Positions 55,795 to 63,694 of a stretch of 64,000 bases of DNA are shown piece by piece. Position 1 is the stretch's first letter, and each line of letters begins with the position of its first letter. The stretch covers positions 1 to 64,000 of the forward strand of contig JAEWYS010000016.1 of assembly GCA_023458555.1 (NCBI GenBank), in the 5' to 3' direction. Made by a program: the position numbers and the translations under genes. The DNA is from Bacteroidota bacterium. Its GTDB lineage: Bacteria; Bacteroidota; Bacteroidia; Cytophagales; Cytophagaceae. The notes under the pieces are model-generated. The model was not told where the DNA came from, ran no database searches, and worked only from the letters and a program-made list of their open reading frames with translations.

Positions 55795-56373
55795 ATGCCT
55801 GATAAATTATTCTGGGATAATAAGTACCTGACCGGTGAGACCGGCTGGGATGCCGGGTCTGTAACTACTCCGTTAAAAGAGTTTTTCGACACACTGAAGG
55901 ATCCGGATTGTAAGATTCTCATTCCGGGGGCAGGTAATGCCTACGAAGCGGAATATTTGCACCGGCAGGGGTTTAAAAATGTATATATAATTGATATTTC
56001 TGAGTTTCCGCTGCATAATTTTCAGAAACGGGTGCCTGATTTCCCCCGCGGGCATTTATTGCATGGTGATTTTTTTGAGCTGGAAGATACTTTTGATCTT
56101 ATTGTGGAGCAGACTTTCTTTTGTGCGCTTGCTCCGGCTTTGCGTGAAAACTATGCCCGACAGATGTCCCGGCTGCTGAAAAAAGACGGGGTACTGGCAG
56201 GTTTGCTGTTTGATATACCGCTCAATAATGATAAACCTCCTTACGGCGGCAATAAAGAAGATTATATTCCGTATTTTCGTCCGTATTTTACATTCAGAAA
56301 GTTTGAAAAAGCATACAATTCAATTCCGCCACGCGCCGGAAACGAACTGTTTATATATCTGGTAAAGAAATAA
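55795..56373 (+). CDS. TPMT-family SAM-dependent methyltransferase
   Basis: 192 residues. Class I methyltransferase pattern: 'FWDNKYLTGETGWDAGSVTTPL' (the TPMT N-terminal substrate lid), the SAM-binding glycine motif 'ILIPGAGNAYEAEYLHRQG', the acidic residue in 'VYIIDISEFPL', and 'FDLIVEQTFFCALAP'. Known relatives methylate thiols or inorganic selenium and tellurium. The substrate here is not known. The kdsA gene follows 18 bases downstream. Confidence 0.85.
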   Translation: MPDKLFWDNKYLTGETGWDAGSVTTPLKEFFDTLKDPDCKILIPGAGNAYEAEYLHRQGFKNVYIIDISEFPLHNFQKRVPDFPRGHLLHGDFFELEDTFDLIVEQTFFCALAPALRENYARQMSRLLKKDGVLAGLLFDIPLNNDKPPYGGNKEDYIPYFRPYFTFRKFEKAYNSIPPRAGNELFIYLVKK

Positions 56374-56391
56374 GAAAGCACGTAATAGATA

Positions 56392-57198
56392 ATGAATAAT
56401 ATACCTAAAATCAAGCATAGCAGTTCAGGCAACTTTTTTCTGATGGCCGGACCTTGTGTAGTAGAAGGCAGAGATATGGCCTTGCAGATTGCCGAGAAAA
56501 TTGTTTCAATAACCGATAAGCTGCAAATCCCCTATATCTTTAAAGCATCTTATCGTAAAGCGAACCGGTCCAGTCTGAATTCTTTCACCGGAATTGGAGA
56601 TGAGAAAGCCCTGAAGGTTCTGGAAGAAGTAGGAAAGACGTTTGACATACCGGTTGTTACGGATATCCATGAGAGCCATGAGGCTGAAATGACAGCCGCT
56701 TATGTTGATGTTCTTCAGATTCCTGCTTTTCTTTGCCGGCAGACAGAACTGCTGATAGCCGCCGCTCAGACGGGCAAAGTAGTAAATATTAAAAAAGGGC
56801 AATTTTTATCCGGTCACTCCATGCGGTTTGCGGTTGAGAAAGTGATAGCAGCAGGCAACAACTCTGTAATTCTGACCGAAAGAGGCAATAGTTTCGGTTA
56901 TGGCGATCTTGTTGTGGATTTTAGAAATCTTCCGGATATGCGGGCAATCGGAGTGCCTGTCGTGATGGACGTTACGCATTCACTTCAGCAGCCAAATCAG
57001 ACATCGGGTGTTACCGGTGGAAAGCCTGCAATGATCGAAACAATTGCGAAAGCGGCGATTGCAGTAGGAGCTGACGGGCTGTTCATTGAAACCCATCCGG
57101 AACCGGCTGTTGCCAAATCGGACGGGGCAAATATGCTGCAATTGGATAAGCTGGAAGATCTGCTGCAAAAGCTGGTAAAGATTCGCCAGGCCTTATAA
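56392..57198 (+). CDS. kdsA: 3-deoxy-8-phosphooctulonate synthase (KDO-8-P synthase)
   Basis: 268 residues. Recognised by 'FFLMAGPCVVEGRDMALQIA', 'YIFKASYRKANRSSLNSFTGIG', 'VVNIKKGQFLSGHSM' and 'PVVMDVTHSLQQPNQ' with the family 'G-G-K' region. It condenses phosphoenolpyruvate with arabinose-5-phosphate to KDO-8-P, the precursor of the LPS inner core sugar KDO, so the host makes KDO-containing LPS. Tightly placed between the methyltransferase and the MFS gene. Confidence 0.95.
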   Translation: MNNIPKIKHSSSGNFFLMAGPCVVEGRDMALQIAEKIVSITDKLQIPYIFKASYRKANRSSLNSFTGIGDEKALKVLEEVGKTFDIPVVTDIHESHEAEMTAAYVDVLQIPAFLCRQTELLIAAAQTGKVVNIKKGQFLSGHSMRFAVEKVIAAGNNSVILTERGNSFGYGDLVVDFRNLPDMRAIGVPVVMDVTHSLQQPNQTSGVTGGKPAMIETIAKAAIAVGADGLFIETHPEPAVAKSDGANMLQLDKLEDLLQKLVKIRQAL

Positions 57199-57232
57199 GC
57201 CATTTATTGATTAATTTTTCAAGTATCTTCTG

Positions 57233-58531
57233 ATGGAAAAAAACAATCCGAAAGTAATCAGAGCCTGGTGTATGTACGACTGGGCCAATTCTGTTTTTTC
57301 ACTTACCATTACAACAGCAATTTTTCCTGATTATTTTCTGGCAATGACCGAGAATCCGGCAACGAACAATGAGGTCAATTTTCTGGGATTCAATATTGTT
57401 AACTCAGCTCTGTTTAGTTATGCCGTTTCGTTTTCTTTTCTGATAGCAGCTTTCATGAGTCCGTTTTTGTCCTCGGTTGCGGACTATAGCGGCAGAAAAA
57501 AGACCTTTATGAAAGTATTCTGTTATCTCGGTGCCATCTCATGCGCCTCTCTTTATTTCTTTACCAGAGACACTGTTGTGTTTTCGACCTTTGCTTTTAT
57601 ACTGGCAGGTATAGGGTTTAGCAGCAGCATCGTTTTTTATAACTCCTTTTTGCCGGAAATTACCACGGAAGATATGACAGACAGGGTTAGCGCCCGGGGA
57701 TTTTCATATGGTTATGTGGGAAGTGTAATCCTGCTTATCTTAAACCTGGTTATGATTATGAAGCCGGAATGGTTCGGAGGAATTTCCAAGGTAAAGGCTA
57801 TTCAGATCTCGTTTCTTTCTGTCGGAATATGGTGGTTTGTGTTTGCCCAATACAGCTTTTATTATCTTCCCGGCAATGTGTATAAGCGCAGCGGACGGGG
57901 CAACTGGATATTTAACGGGTGGCGGGAGCTTGGCAATGTCTGGCAGGAATTAAAGTGGCAAAAGGCGCTTAAGCGTTTTTTGCTGGCTTTTTTCTTTTAT
58001 AATATGGGAGTGCAGACTATTATGTACATATCGCCGGTTTTTGCAAAAGAAGTAGTGAAGCTGGAAACCGAAAATCTGATTACAATTATTCTGCTTATCC
58101 AGCTGGTAGCCATCCCAGGTTCTTTGTTTTTTGCATGGCTTTCGGGTAAGTATGGTAATATAAAAGGATTGATGGTTGCAGTATTTGTGTGGATTGGTGT
58201 TTGTATAGGGGCTTATCTGATTCGCGGAGCAGGTGATTTTTATATGATAGCGGTGGTTGTAGGGTTTGTGATGGGAGGCATACAGGCGCTTAGTCGTTCG
58301 ACTTATGCCAAGATTATTCCTGAAACCAGCATTGAGCACGCCTCTTATTTCAGCTTTTATGATGTAGTTGATAAAGTAGCAATATCTCTTGGAAGCTTTG
58401 TCTTTGGCTTGATAAGGATTTTGACCGGTGATATGCGCTTGTCCATTATTTTTCTAGGGGTATATTTTATTATTGGCCTGATTTTTTTGAGCAGGGTTAT
58501 AATGCCTGAGAGAAGAGTCGGACATGTTTGA
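57233..58531 (+). CDS. MFS transporter, UMF1/Atg22-like family
   Basis: 432 residues with about 12 hydrophobic segments. The N-terminus 'KVIRAWCMYDWANSVFSLTITTAIFP' is diagnostic of the UMF1 group, with 'YSGRKKTFMKVFCYLGA' at the first cytoplasmic loop and 'GGIQALSRSTYAKIIPE' in the second half. Relatives export or recycle small molecules (Atg22 effluxes amino acids from the yeast vacuole). The substrate here is not known. Follows kdsA by 34 bases. The tRNA gene is 68 bases downstream. Confidence 0.88.
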   Translation: MEKNNPKVIRAWCMYDWANSVFSLTITTAIFPDYFLAMTENPATNNEVNFLGFNIVNSALFSYAVSFSFLIAAFMSPFLSSVADYSGRKKTFMKVFCYLGAISCASLYFFTRDTVVFSTFAFILAGIGFSSSIVFYNSFLPEITTEDMTDRVSARGFSYGYVGSVILLILNLVMIMKPEWFGGISKVKAIQISFLSVGIWWFVFAQYSFYYLPGNVYKRSGRGNWIFNGWRELGNVWQELKWQKALKRFLLAFFFYNMGVQTIMYISPVFAKEVVKLETENLITIILLIQLVAIPGSLFFAWLSGKYGNIKGLMVAVFVWIGVCIGAYLIRGAGDFYMIAVVVGFVMGGIQALSRSTYAKIIPETSIEHASYFSFYDVVDKVAISLGSFVFGLIRILTGDMRLSIIFLGVYFIIGLIFLSRVIMPERRVGHV

Positions 58532-58599
58532 AAGAATTATTTTTAAAAAAACTTTCTCAATAAGAAAAAACATGTAATTTCGCTTTCCACAACAAGTAT

Positions 58600-58674
58600 G
58601 GGATATTAGCTCAGCTGGTTTAGAGCACTACCTCGACAAGGTAGGGGTCGCTGGTTCGAATCCAGCATGTCCCA
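58600..58674 (+). tRNA. tRNA-Val, anticodon GAC
   Basis: 75 bases. The acceptor stem GGGATAT/ATGTCCC closes with one G-U pair, the D arm (GCTC..GAGC), the anticodon arm CTACC/GGTAG and the T arm GCTGG-TTCGAAT-CCAGC all form. The anticodon loop (58633-58639) is TCGACAA, giving anticodon GAC at 58635-58637. Position 33, normally U, is C. CCA is not encoded. TAATTTCG at 58575-58582 preceded by TTT at 58553-58555 (19-base spacer) is a likely promoter. The isotype follows from the GAC anticodon. Confidence 0.93.
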
Positions 58675-58707
58675 CTTATTTTTTTGTATTTAATTTTGTT
58701 TTTAGCT

Positions 58708-58806
58708 ATGGATCTGATTGGCCTTGGACCTGATTTGATGTACTTGCTCGGAACGATAGCGGGTATTTTTTTTTGTATGTTACTTTTTGTTGGAAAAATT
58801 GTTTGA
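58708..58806 (+). CDS. Candidate 32-residue single-pass membrane microprotein
   Basis: ATG 58708 to TGA 58806, 34 bases after the tRNA. The product has a polar start (MDLIGLGPDLMY), then a continuous hydrophobic helix (LLGTIAGIFFCMLLFV) and ends GKIV. The length and layout (about 18 hydrophobic residues, then a positive residue) fit a small transmembrane regulator or subunit. No family recognised. It might be co-transcribed with the tRNA. Confidence 0.4.
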   Translation: MDLIGLGPDLMYLLGTIAGIFFCMLLFVGKIV

Positions 58807-59254
58807 CTCGTTTCGTAGATTTTTTGCTTTTCTGATTCGTTGATGTCTCTTCAGAAAGTTCTTAGTAAATATGTGATCAGACAGGTTAGATTGTTAAAGT
58901 TGTTTTTTACGATCTTTAGGAAGAATCTATTTTTAAGGGGGAATAGGATGTTTCCAATAAGTCTTGAAGCTCTTTTTGAGTAGGTTATTCTCTGATTACG
59001 GCTATGGTTAGCATGTTTTTTTATAGCAGTAGAGAGTAAAAGAAAAATTTTTACGCACTGCCTTATGAGCACTTGAAATGTGTACATAAGTATATGATCA
59101 GGACTGCTCATCTAACGGCATAATCTTAAGAATCTATCTACATTATTTTCTTTTAGTGTTTTTTATTAATTATCTGTAAATAAGTTGATTAATTTGATTT
59201 TTAAACACTTTTCTTTCCGGCAGGTTTTGAAATTGTACGCCTTAATTTTTGGAT
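58807..59254. other. Spacer between the microprotein and the HtrA gene
   Basis: About 450 bases. It holds one 46-codon plus-strand frame (58843-58983, listed separately), and otherwise no gene of normal length. From 59000 on the sequence is AT-rich and has no clear hairpin with a T-run. A promoter for the HtrA gene should be here; no strict TTG/TAnnTTTG pair was found. Confidence 0.4.
58843..58983 (+). CDS. Candidate 46-residue basic microprotein
   Basis: ATG 58843 to TAG 58983. The product (MSLQKVLSKYVIRQVRLLKL...) is basic with an amphipathic or weakly hydrophobic helix and ends LEALFE. The frame is open in an AT-rich region where chance frames this long are uncommon but not rare. No ribosome-binding signal, no known family. 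Confidence 0.25.
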   Translation: MSLQKVLSKYVIRQVRLLKLFFTIFRKNLFLRGNRMFPISLEALFE

Positions 59255-60679
59255 ATGAAAAGTTGTTATGTAAGCTTATGCGGGTGGTTGATTTTCATTC
59301 TCAATTTTAATGTTATCGCACTGCCACCAGATTCTTTGGAGATACAACGTGAGGTATTTGTCAATTTCAGACAGGCAGCTTCCAGGTCAACGCCGGCAGT
59401 CGTACATATAAAAACATATTCGGATCAGGCCGTCAAGCAGCCAGCCGGATCCCTCGAAGACTTCTTCAGAGATTATTATGGAGATAATGGAAGGGGATAT
59501 CGTGGTTTTGAAGATAAGGATTCCAGGCTTCTGGCTTCTGGTTCAGGTGTAATCATTTCCAGAGAGGGGCTTATTATCACCAACAATCATATTGTTGAAA
59601 ATTCAAAAATTATAGAGGTTGTTCTGAATGACAAGCGAAGTTATCATGCAATACTCATAGGGGCTGACCCGGCTACGGATATAGCGCTGATAAAAGTCTC
59701 AGCGGATGATCTTATTCCTATTAGTTACGGAAACTCGGACAGTATATCGGTAGGTGACTGGGTTATGGCGGTAGGCAATCCTTTCAATCTTACATCGACC
59801 GTTACTGCAGGAATTGTCAGTGCCAAAGGCCGGAATCTGAATATCCTCGGAGGAAACAATCAAATGGCTATTGAGTCATTTATTCAGACCGATGCTGCTG
59901 TTAATCCTGGCAATAGTGGTGGCGCTCTGGTAGATCTCAATGGCTGTCTTGTGGGAATTAATACAGCTATTGCCAGTCCGACCGGCGCGTATGCAGGATA
60001 TTCGTTTGCGGTGCCGGTTAATCTTGTCAAAAAAGTGGTTTCCGATCTGCAAACATACCGTAAAGTGCAGCGGGGATTGCTCGGGGTGCTTATTCGTGAT
60101 CTGAATGCAGAGCTCGCCAAAGAAAAGGGATTGAGTAATCTGAATGGAGTATATGTTCAGGATGTCAATGACAATAGTGCTGCTCAGGTTGCGGGTATCA
60201 TGTCGGGAGATATAATTACTTCGGTAAATGGTATCAGAGTAAATACGCCGGCTCAACTTCAGGAAATAGTCGCATTGTTCAGACCGGGGGATTCTATTCA
60301 GATTGAGATACGTAGAGCAAACGGAGCGCAGCAGACAAATGCAGTGCTGAGAAGCGCTAACGGGACGACCATGATGGTACCATATGGTCTGGATATTCTG
60401 GAAAACAGTATAGGAGCTTCTATTGGTAATCTTGAGAAAGATGAACTGAAGAAACTGAAGCTGAATGCCGGAGTTAAAGTTCTGGATCTGCGTACCGGGA
60501 AATTCGCCGAAGCAGGAATGCGTAAAGGGTTTATAATTACCCATGTTGATAAAAGAATGATAAAAACGGTGGATGAACTGATTGCTATGCTGGAGGAAGT
60601 CACTGGAAACGGAATAATGGTTGAGGGGTTTTATCCGGGTGGAGAGAAGGCTTTCTATGCTATTTCTCTGCCGGAGTGA
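59255..60679 (+). CDS. HtrA/Deg-type periplasmic serine protease
   Basis: 474 residues from ATG 59255. Signal peptide (about 1-23). Trypsin-like protease domain with the full catalytic triad: H112 in 'IITNNHIVENS', D142 in 'GADPATDIALIKV' and S221 in 'NPGNSGGALVDL'. Two PDZ domains follow: the first at about 280-360 ('LLGVLIRDLNAELAK', 'GIMSGDIITSVNGI') and a second, more divergent one at about 385-470 ('KGFIITHVDKRMIKTVDELIAML'). Known HtrA proteins degrade or refold damaged periplasmic proteins. The gene just downstream encodes an Hsp20-like protein. Complete. Confidence 0.92.
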   Translation: MKSCYVSLCGWLIFILNFNVIALPPDSLEIQREVFVNFRQAASRSTPAVVHIKTYSDQAVKQPAGSLEDFFRDYYGDNGRGYRGFEDKDSRLLASGSGVIISREGLIITNNHIVENSKIIEVVLNDKRSYHAILIGADPATDIALIKVSADDLIPISYGNSDSISVGDWVMAVGNPFNLTSTVTAGIVSAKGRNLNILGGNNQMAIESFIQTDAAVNPGNSGGALVDLNGCLVGINTAIASPTGAYAGYSFAVPVNLVKKVVSDLQTYRKVQRGLLGVLIRDLNAELAKEKGLSNLNGVYVQDVNDNSAAQVAGIMSGDIITSVNGIRVNTPAQLQEIVALFRPGDSIQIEIRRANGAQQTNAVLRSANGTTMMVPYGLDILENSIGASIGNLEKDELKKLKLNAGVKVLDLRTGKFAEAGMRKGFIITHVDKRMIKTVDELIAMLEEVTGNGIMVEGFYPGGEKAFYAISLPE

Positions 60680-60726
60680 TTTTGAAAACTGGTTGGATTA
60701 TGAAAAGTTAAGTGATGTTTAACTAA

Positions 60727-61161
60727 ATGAGTATGTATAATTTCACTATTTCGCAGGAAGAAGAGAGAATGGTACAAAGCCTTGAAGGGTATGTGTTGTT
60801 ACAGGACCTGCAGCAGCTTGCTCCTTTTGGGAATTCGATGCGGGTGTTTGATACTCATTATTTGCTTGTTTTGGATTTGTGCAGATCGGTCAGTGGACAG
60901 GGTCTGCAGATGCAGATTAAAAAGAGAAAGCATCGTTTTTTTGTTGAGTTTTATAGTATGAATCTCAAGGGACAAAATCATTATCTTTTTCGCAGTGTGA
61001 TGCTTCCGACTGATTGCAGACGAAAAGGAATAAAGTATAAAGTTGTTGACAACGTTTTGTTTGTGTCAATGAGAAGGCATGGAAGAAGGTGGTATTCTGT
61101 CTGCAGAATATTGGCTTTGTATCGTAATATACTGAATAAGATTATACGAAGCGGGAATTAA
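60727..61161 (+). CDS. Cryptic Hsp20/alpha-crystallin-like protein next to HtrA
   Basis: 144 residues, 48 bases after the HtrA stop. No strong family match by motif, but the middle (about 38-115) follows the alpha-crystallin beta-sandwich pattern: 'MRVFDTHYLLVLDLCRSVSG', then 'LQMQIKKRKHRFFVEF', then 'HYLFRSVMLPTDCRRKGIKYKVVDNVLFVSMRR', which mimics the Hsp20 'F-x-R-x-F-x-LP ... A-x-x-x-x-G-V-L-x-I' edge strand. The C-terminal I-x-I motif of normal Hsp20 proteins is absent. Inference: a divergent small heat-shock-like chaperone, or an unrelated beta-rich protein, working with the protease. Confidence 0.45.
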   Translation: MSMYNFTISQEEERMVQSLEGYVLLQDLQQLAPFGNSMRVFDTHYLLVLDLCRSVSGQGLQMQIKKRKHRFFVEFYSMNLKGQNHYLFRSVMLPTDCRRKGIKYKVVDNVLFVSMRRHGRRWYSVCRILALYRNILNKIIRSGN

Positions 61162-61223
61162 AAACTAGAAAATTATATCGATTAGGAATTGGTAAAATAT
61201 TATTAATTAAGGAAGGGTAGGAC

Positions 61224-62285
61224 ATGAAGATTGCACAAATTTCTCCTTTATATGAAAGCGTTCCGCCACAGATGTACGGGGGAACAGAAAGGGTAGTAAG
61301 TTATCTTACAGATGAGCTTGTCAGACAAGGGCATAATGTATCGCTGTTTGCATCCGGAGACTCAGTTACCAAAGCAAAGCTCATTCCGGTTTGCTCATCC
61401 GCGCTCCGTTTAAATAAAGAATGTGTGGATCCGATTACGCACCATGTTATTCAAATGGAATGTGTGCGGGAAATGATTAGTGAATTTGATATTTTGCACT
61501 ATCATACGGATTATCTGCATTTTGCCTTTAGCCAAAGTAATTCAAGACCTCATATTACAACATTGCATGGAAGACTTGATTTGCCGGACCTTAAGTTTGT
61601 CTATAATAAGTTTGCACATATACCGGTAGTTTCGATATCCAATTCCCAGCGCTTTCCGCTGCCCATGGCAAACTGGGTGCGTACTGTATATCATGGTTTA
61701 CCGGAAGACTTGTATACTCTGGGAAGCGGTAAAGGTGGTTATGCAGCTTTTATAGGCCGTATATCCCCGGAAAAGAGAGTAGACAGAGCGATTGAAATAG
61801 CCTTGAAAGCAGGGATTCCCCTGAAAATTGCCGCAAAAATTGATAAAGTGGACCAGGTCTATTTTGAAAAAGAAATCAAGCATCTGTTGGATCACCCGCT
61901 TATTGAATTTGTAGGTGAAATTGGCGATTCGCAAAAAAATGAATTCCTTGGCAATGCGCAATGTCTTCTTTTCCCAATTGACTGGCCGGAGCCTTTTGGT
62001 ATGGTTATGATCGAAGCAATGGCGTGTGGTACTCCGGTAATTGCTTTTAAAAACGGATCAGTTCCGGAAGTTATTGATGAGGAGTTTACCGGATATATTG
62101 TTTCCGATATTGAAGAGGCAGTTACGGCTGTCAACAATCTGCATAAAATAAGCAGGGAAAAATGCCGGAAGTTCTTTGCCGAGCGTTTTAGTGCAAGAAG
62201 AATGGCAGAAGATTATGTTGAGACTTACCTGAGAGTAATTGATAATAATAAATCTCAGGGAAAAACATATATGGTGGCAAGCTAG
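61224..62285 (+). CDS. Glycosyltransferase family 4
   Basis: 353 residues, GT-B fold. N-terminus 'MKIAQISPLYESVPPQMYGGTERVVSYLTDELVRQGHNV' (shown in its beginning MKIAQISPLYESVPPQMYGG), 'LHYHTDYLHFAFSQ' and 'TTLHGRLDLPD'. Donor half with 'AAFIGRISPEKRVDRAIEIA' and the E-x7-E motif in 'EPFGMVMIEAMACGTPVIAF'. Relatives of this subgroup are often found alone and may act on LPS, glycolipid or trehalose-type acceptors. Not part of the EPS locus. A strong terminator follows. Confidence 0.88.
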   Translation: MKIAQISPLYESVPPQMYGGTERVVSYLTDELVRQGHNVSLFASGDSVTKAKLIPVCSSALRLNKECVDPITHHVIQMECVREMISEFDILHYHTDYLHFAFSQSNSRPHITTLHGRLDLPDLKFVYNKFAHIPVVSISNSQRFPLPMANWVRTVYHGLPEDLYTLGSGKGGYAAFIGRISPEKRVDRAIEIALKAGIPLKIAAKIDKVDQVYFEKEIKHLLDHPLIEFVGEIGDSQKNEFLGNAQCLLFPIDWPEPFGMVMIEAMACGTPVIAFKNGSVPEVIDEEFTGYIVSDIEEAVTAVNNLHKISREKCRKFFAERFSARRMAEDYVETYLRVIDNNKSQGKTYMVAS

Positions 62286-62309
62286 GAAAACTACGTATGG
62301 ATTGTAAGT

Positions 62310-62339
62310 ACCGGGCCGGATTCCGACCCGGTTTTTTTA
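62310..62339 (+). terminator. Terminator after the GT4 gene
   Basis: ACCGGG (62310-62315) pairs with CCCGGT (62327-62332), with an inner CGG/CCG pairing across one mismatch and an ATT loop, followed by T-run to 62338. Also overlaps the 3' end of folE on the minus strand. Confidence 0.85.
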
Positions 62340-63032
62340 TATGCTCAGATATTTTAGAAATTCCTGTTTTACAGATTCTTTATTAAACTGACCTCCATAA
62401 TGAGAAGTAGTGGTTTTGCTATCATAATCTTTGATGCCGCGTGATGACACGCACATATGTCTGGCATCAAGAATAACGGCAACGTCTTCAGTTTGCAGAA
62501 TATCTTTCAATTCATTGGCAATTTGTACGGTAAGTCTTTCCTGTACCTGAGGACGTCTTGCATAGTATTGTACTATTCTGTTTATTTTGGAAAGACCTAT
62601 TACTTTTCCTGCAGATATATAGGCAACGTGCGCTTTGCCAAATATGGGCACAAAATGATGCTCGCAATTGGAATAAAAAGTAATATCTTTTTCCACCAGC
62701 ATCTCATTATAGTTGAATTTGTTTTCAAACAGCTTTACAGCCGGCTTGTTTTTCGGGTTTAAACCGCCGAAAATTTCCTGTACATACATCTTCGCAACCC
62801 GGTATGGAGTACCTTTAAGACTGTCATCGTTCAGGTCGAGCCCCAGAATATGCATGATTTCCTTAAAGTGCTTGGCAATCAGTTTCATTTTTAACTGATC
62901 ATCCATCTCGAATGCATCAGGTCTCAATGGCGTTTCTGCTGAAGAGCCGGCATGCTCATCACCCATTTCATCTGCATTGACAAAATCAAGATTAGTTAAC
63001 CGGGTATTCAACAAAGTTTCTTTCTGTTTCAT
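62337..63032 (-). CDS. folE: GTP cyclohydrolase I
   Basis: 231 residues from ATG 63032; an ATG at 62966 would avoid the overlap with queD. A variable acidic N-terminus precedes the catalytic domain with 'DDSLKGTPYRVAKMYVQEIFGGL', the zinc site 'SNCEHHFVPIFGKAHVAYI' and 'ERLTVQIANELKDILQTEDVAVIL', 'HMCVSSRGIKD'. FolE opens the ring of GTP to make 7,8-dihydroneopterin triphosphate for folate and queuosine. It follows queD on the minus strand with a 41-base overlap. Confidence 0.95.
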   Translation of the reverse strand: MKQKETLLNTRLTNLDFVNADEMGDEHAGSSAETPLRPDAFEMDDQLKMKLIAKHFKEIMHILGLDLNDDSLKGTPYRVAKMYVQEIFGGLNPKNKPAVKLFENKFNYNEMLVEKDITFYSNCEHHFVPIFGKAHVAYISAGKVIGLSKINRIVQYYARRPQVQERLTVQIANELKDILQTEDVAVILDARHMCVSSRGIKDYDSKTTTSHYGGQFNKESVKQEFLKYLSI

Positions 63033-63402
63033 AAAGAAGAATCTTAAGCTCGTATTCTGAATCTATTTCCTCTCTGAGGATATTGTATATGACCAGGGCA
63101 ATGTTTTCTGCAGTAGGGTTGAGATTTTTAAATTCATCCACATCCAGATTCAGGTTTTTATGATCAAAGCGTTTCAGAATCTTATCTTTAATGAGATTGC
63201 TTAATCTTTTCATGTCATAAACGTAGCCTGTGTCAGGATTTATTTCCCCTGTGAGTTTGACAACCAGCTCATAATTATGTCCATGAAAATTAGGATTATT
63301 GCATTTTCCGAAATATTCCCGGTTTTGTTCCGGGGCCCATAAAGGGTTGTTCAGACGGTGTGCCGCATTAAAGTGTTCTTTTCGGAATACCGATGCTTTC
63401 AT
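62992..63402 (-). CDS. queD: 6-carboxytetrahydropterin synthase (QueD/PTPS family)
   Basis: 136 residues. The family residues are all present: H15 in 'HFNAAHRL', C34 in 'FGKCNNPN', H40 and H42 in 'FHGHNYEL', plus the 'DHKNLNLDV' region near the catalytic D/H. QueD turns dihydroneopterin triphosphate into 6-carboxy-tetrahydropterin for queuosine; PTPS paralogues make tetrahydrobiopterin. Its gene neighbour folE supplies the substrate. The two genes overlap by 41 bases and are co-transcribed. Confidence 0.9.
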   Translation of the reverse strand: MKASVFRKEHFNAAHRLNNPLWAPEQNREYFGKCNNPNFHGHNYELVVKLTGEINPDTGYVYDMKRLSNLIKDKILKRFDHKNLNLDVDEFKNLNPTAENIALVIYNILREEIDSEYELKILLYETERNFVEYPVN

Positions 63403-63444
63403 TCATTAAAACTTTCAACAATTAGCCAGGAAAATAAGTTTTTT

Positions 63445-63478
63445 CGCTATTTTAGAAAACTAAAGATAGCGCTTTTTT
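63445..63478 (+). terminator. Terminator-like hairpin with no upstream gene on its strand
   Basis: CGCTAT-TTTAG (63445-63455) pairs with CTAAA-(g)-ATAGCG (63460-63471), with an AAAA loop and one bulged base, and is followed by C and six T. The nearest gene to the left, queD, is on the opposite strand. Confidence 0.6.
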
Positions 63479-63648
63479 ACAGGAAATCCATATTCAATTT
63501 ATGCAACGTACAAACTGTCGGCAGGAATATATTTTGAGAGAAATCGGTTTCCTGTGTGTTTGTCAGAGTGTTGAGATTTAGACTTCGCTTCCTGAAGGGT
63601 TTGTAGAATTTTTTTCTGCAATGATTAAAAAAACTTAAATAAAATTCG

Positions 63649-63675
63649 TTGCAGCTGTCTAAATTTATATATTTA
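63649..63675 (+). promoter_or_regulatory. Promoter candidate for cysH
   Basis: TTG (63649-63651), a 16-base spacer and TATATTTA (63668-63675) approximate the Bacteroidota promoter pattern. A start near 63682 is about 13 bases before the ATG. Confidence 0.35.
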
Positions 63676-63694
63676 CAAAATAAAATTCTGGAAT

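Larger units (their letters stand above)
63403..63694. other. Divergent intergenic region between queD and cysH
   Basis: About 290 bases. It holds a plus-strand terminator-like hairpin at 63445-63478, a longer-range inverted repeat (ACAGGAAA at 63479-63486 with TTTCCTGT at 63548-63555) and a promoter-like pair at 63649-63675. No gene. The structured part might be a leader RNA, which is speculative. Confidence 0.45.

Noticed and set aside
58851..59111. 86-codon minus-strand frame in the tRNA-HtrA spacer
   Set aside because: Basic, low-complexity product with no start context. The plus-strand 46-codon frame over part of it is only slightly more convincing.
59876..60544. 222-codon minus-strand frame inside the HtrA gene
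   Set aside because: Fully covered by the catalytic and PDZ domains of HtrA on the other strand.
63479..63694. SAM or other known riboswitch upstream of cysH
   Set aside because: An inverted repeat is present but I could not recognise any conserved riboswitch core.
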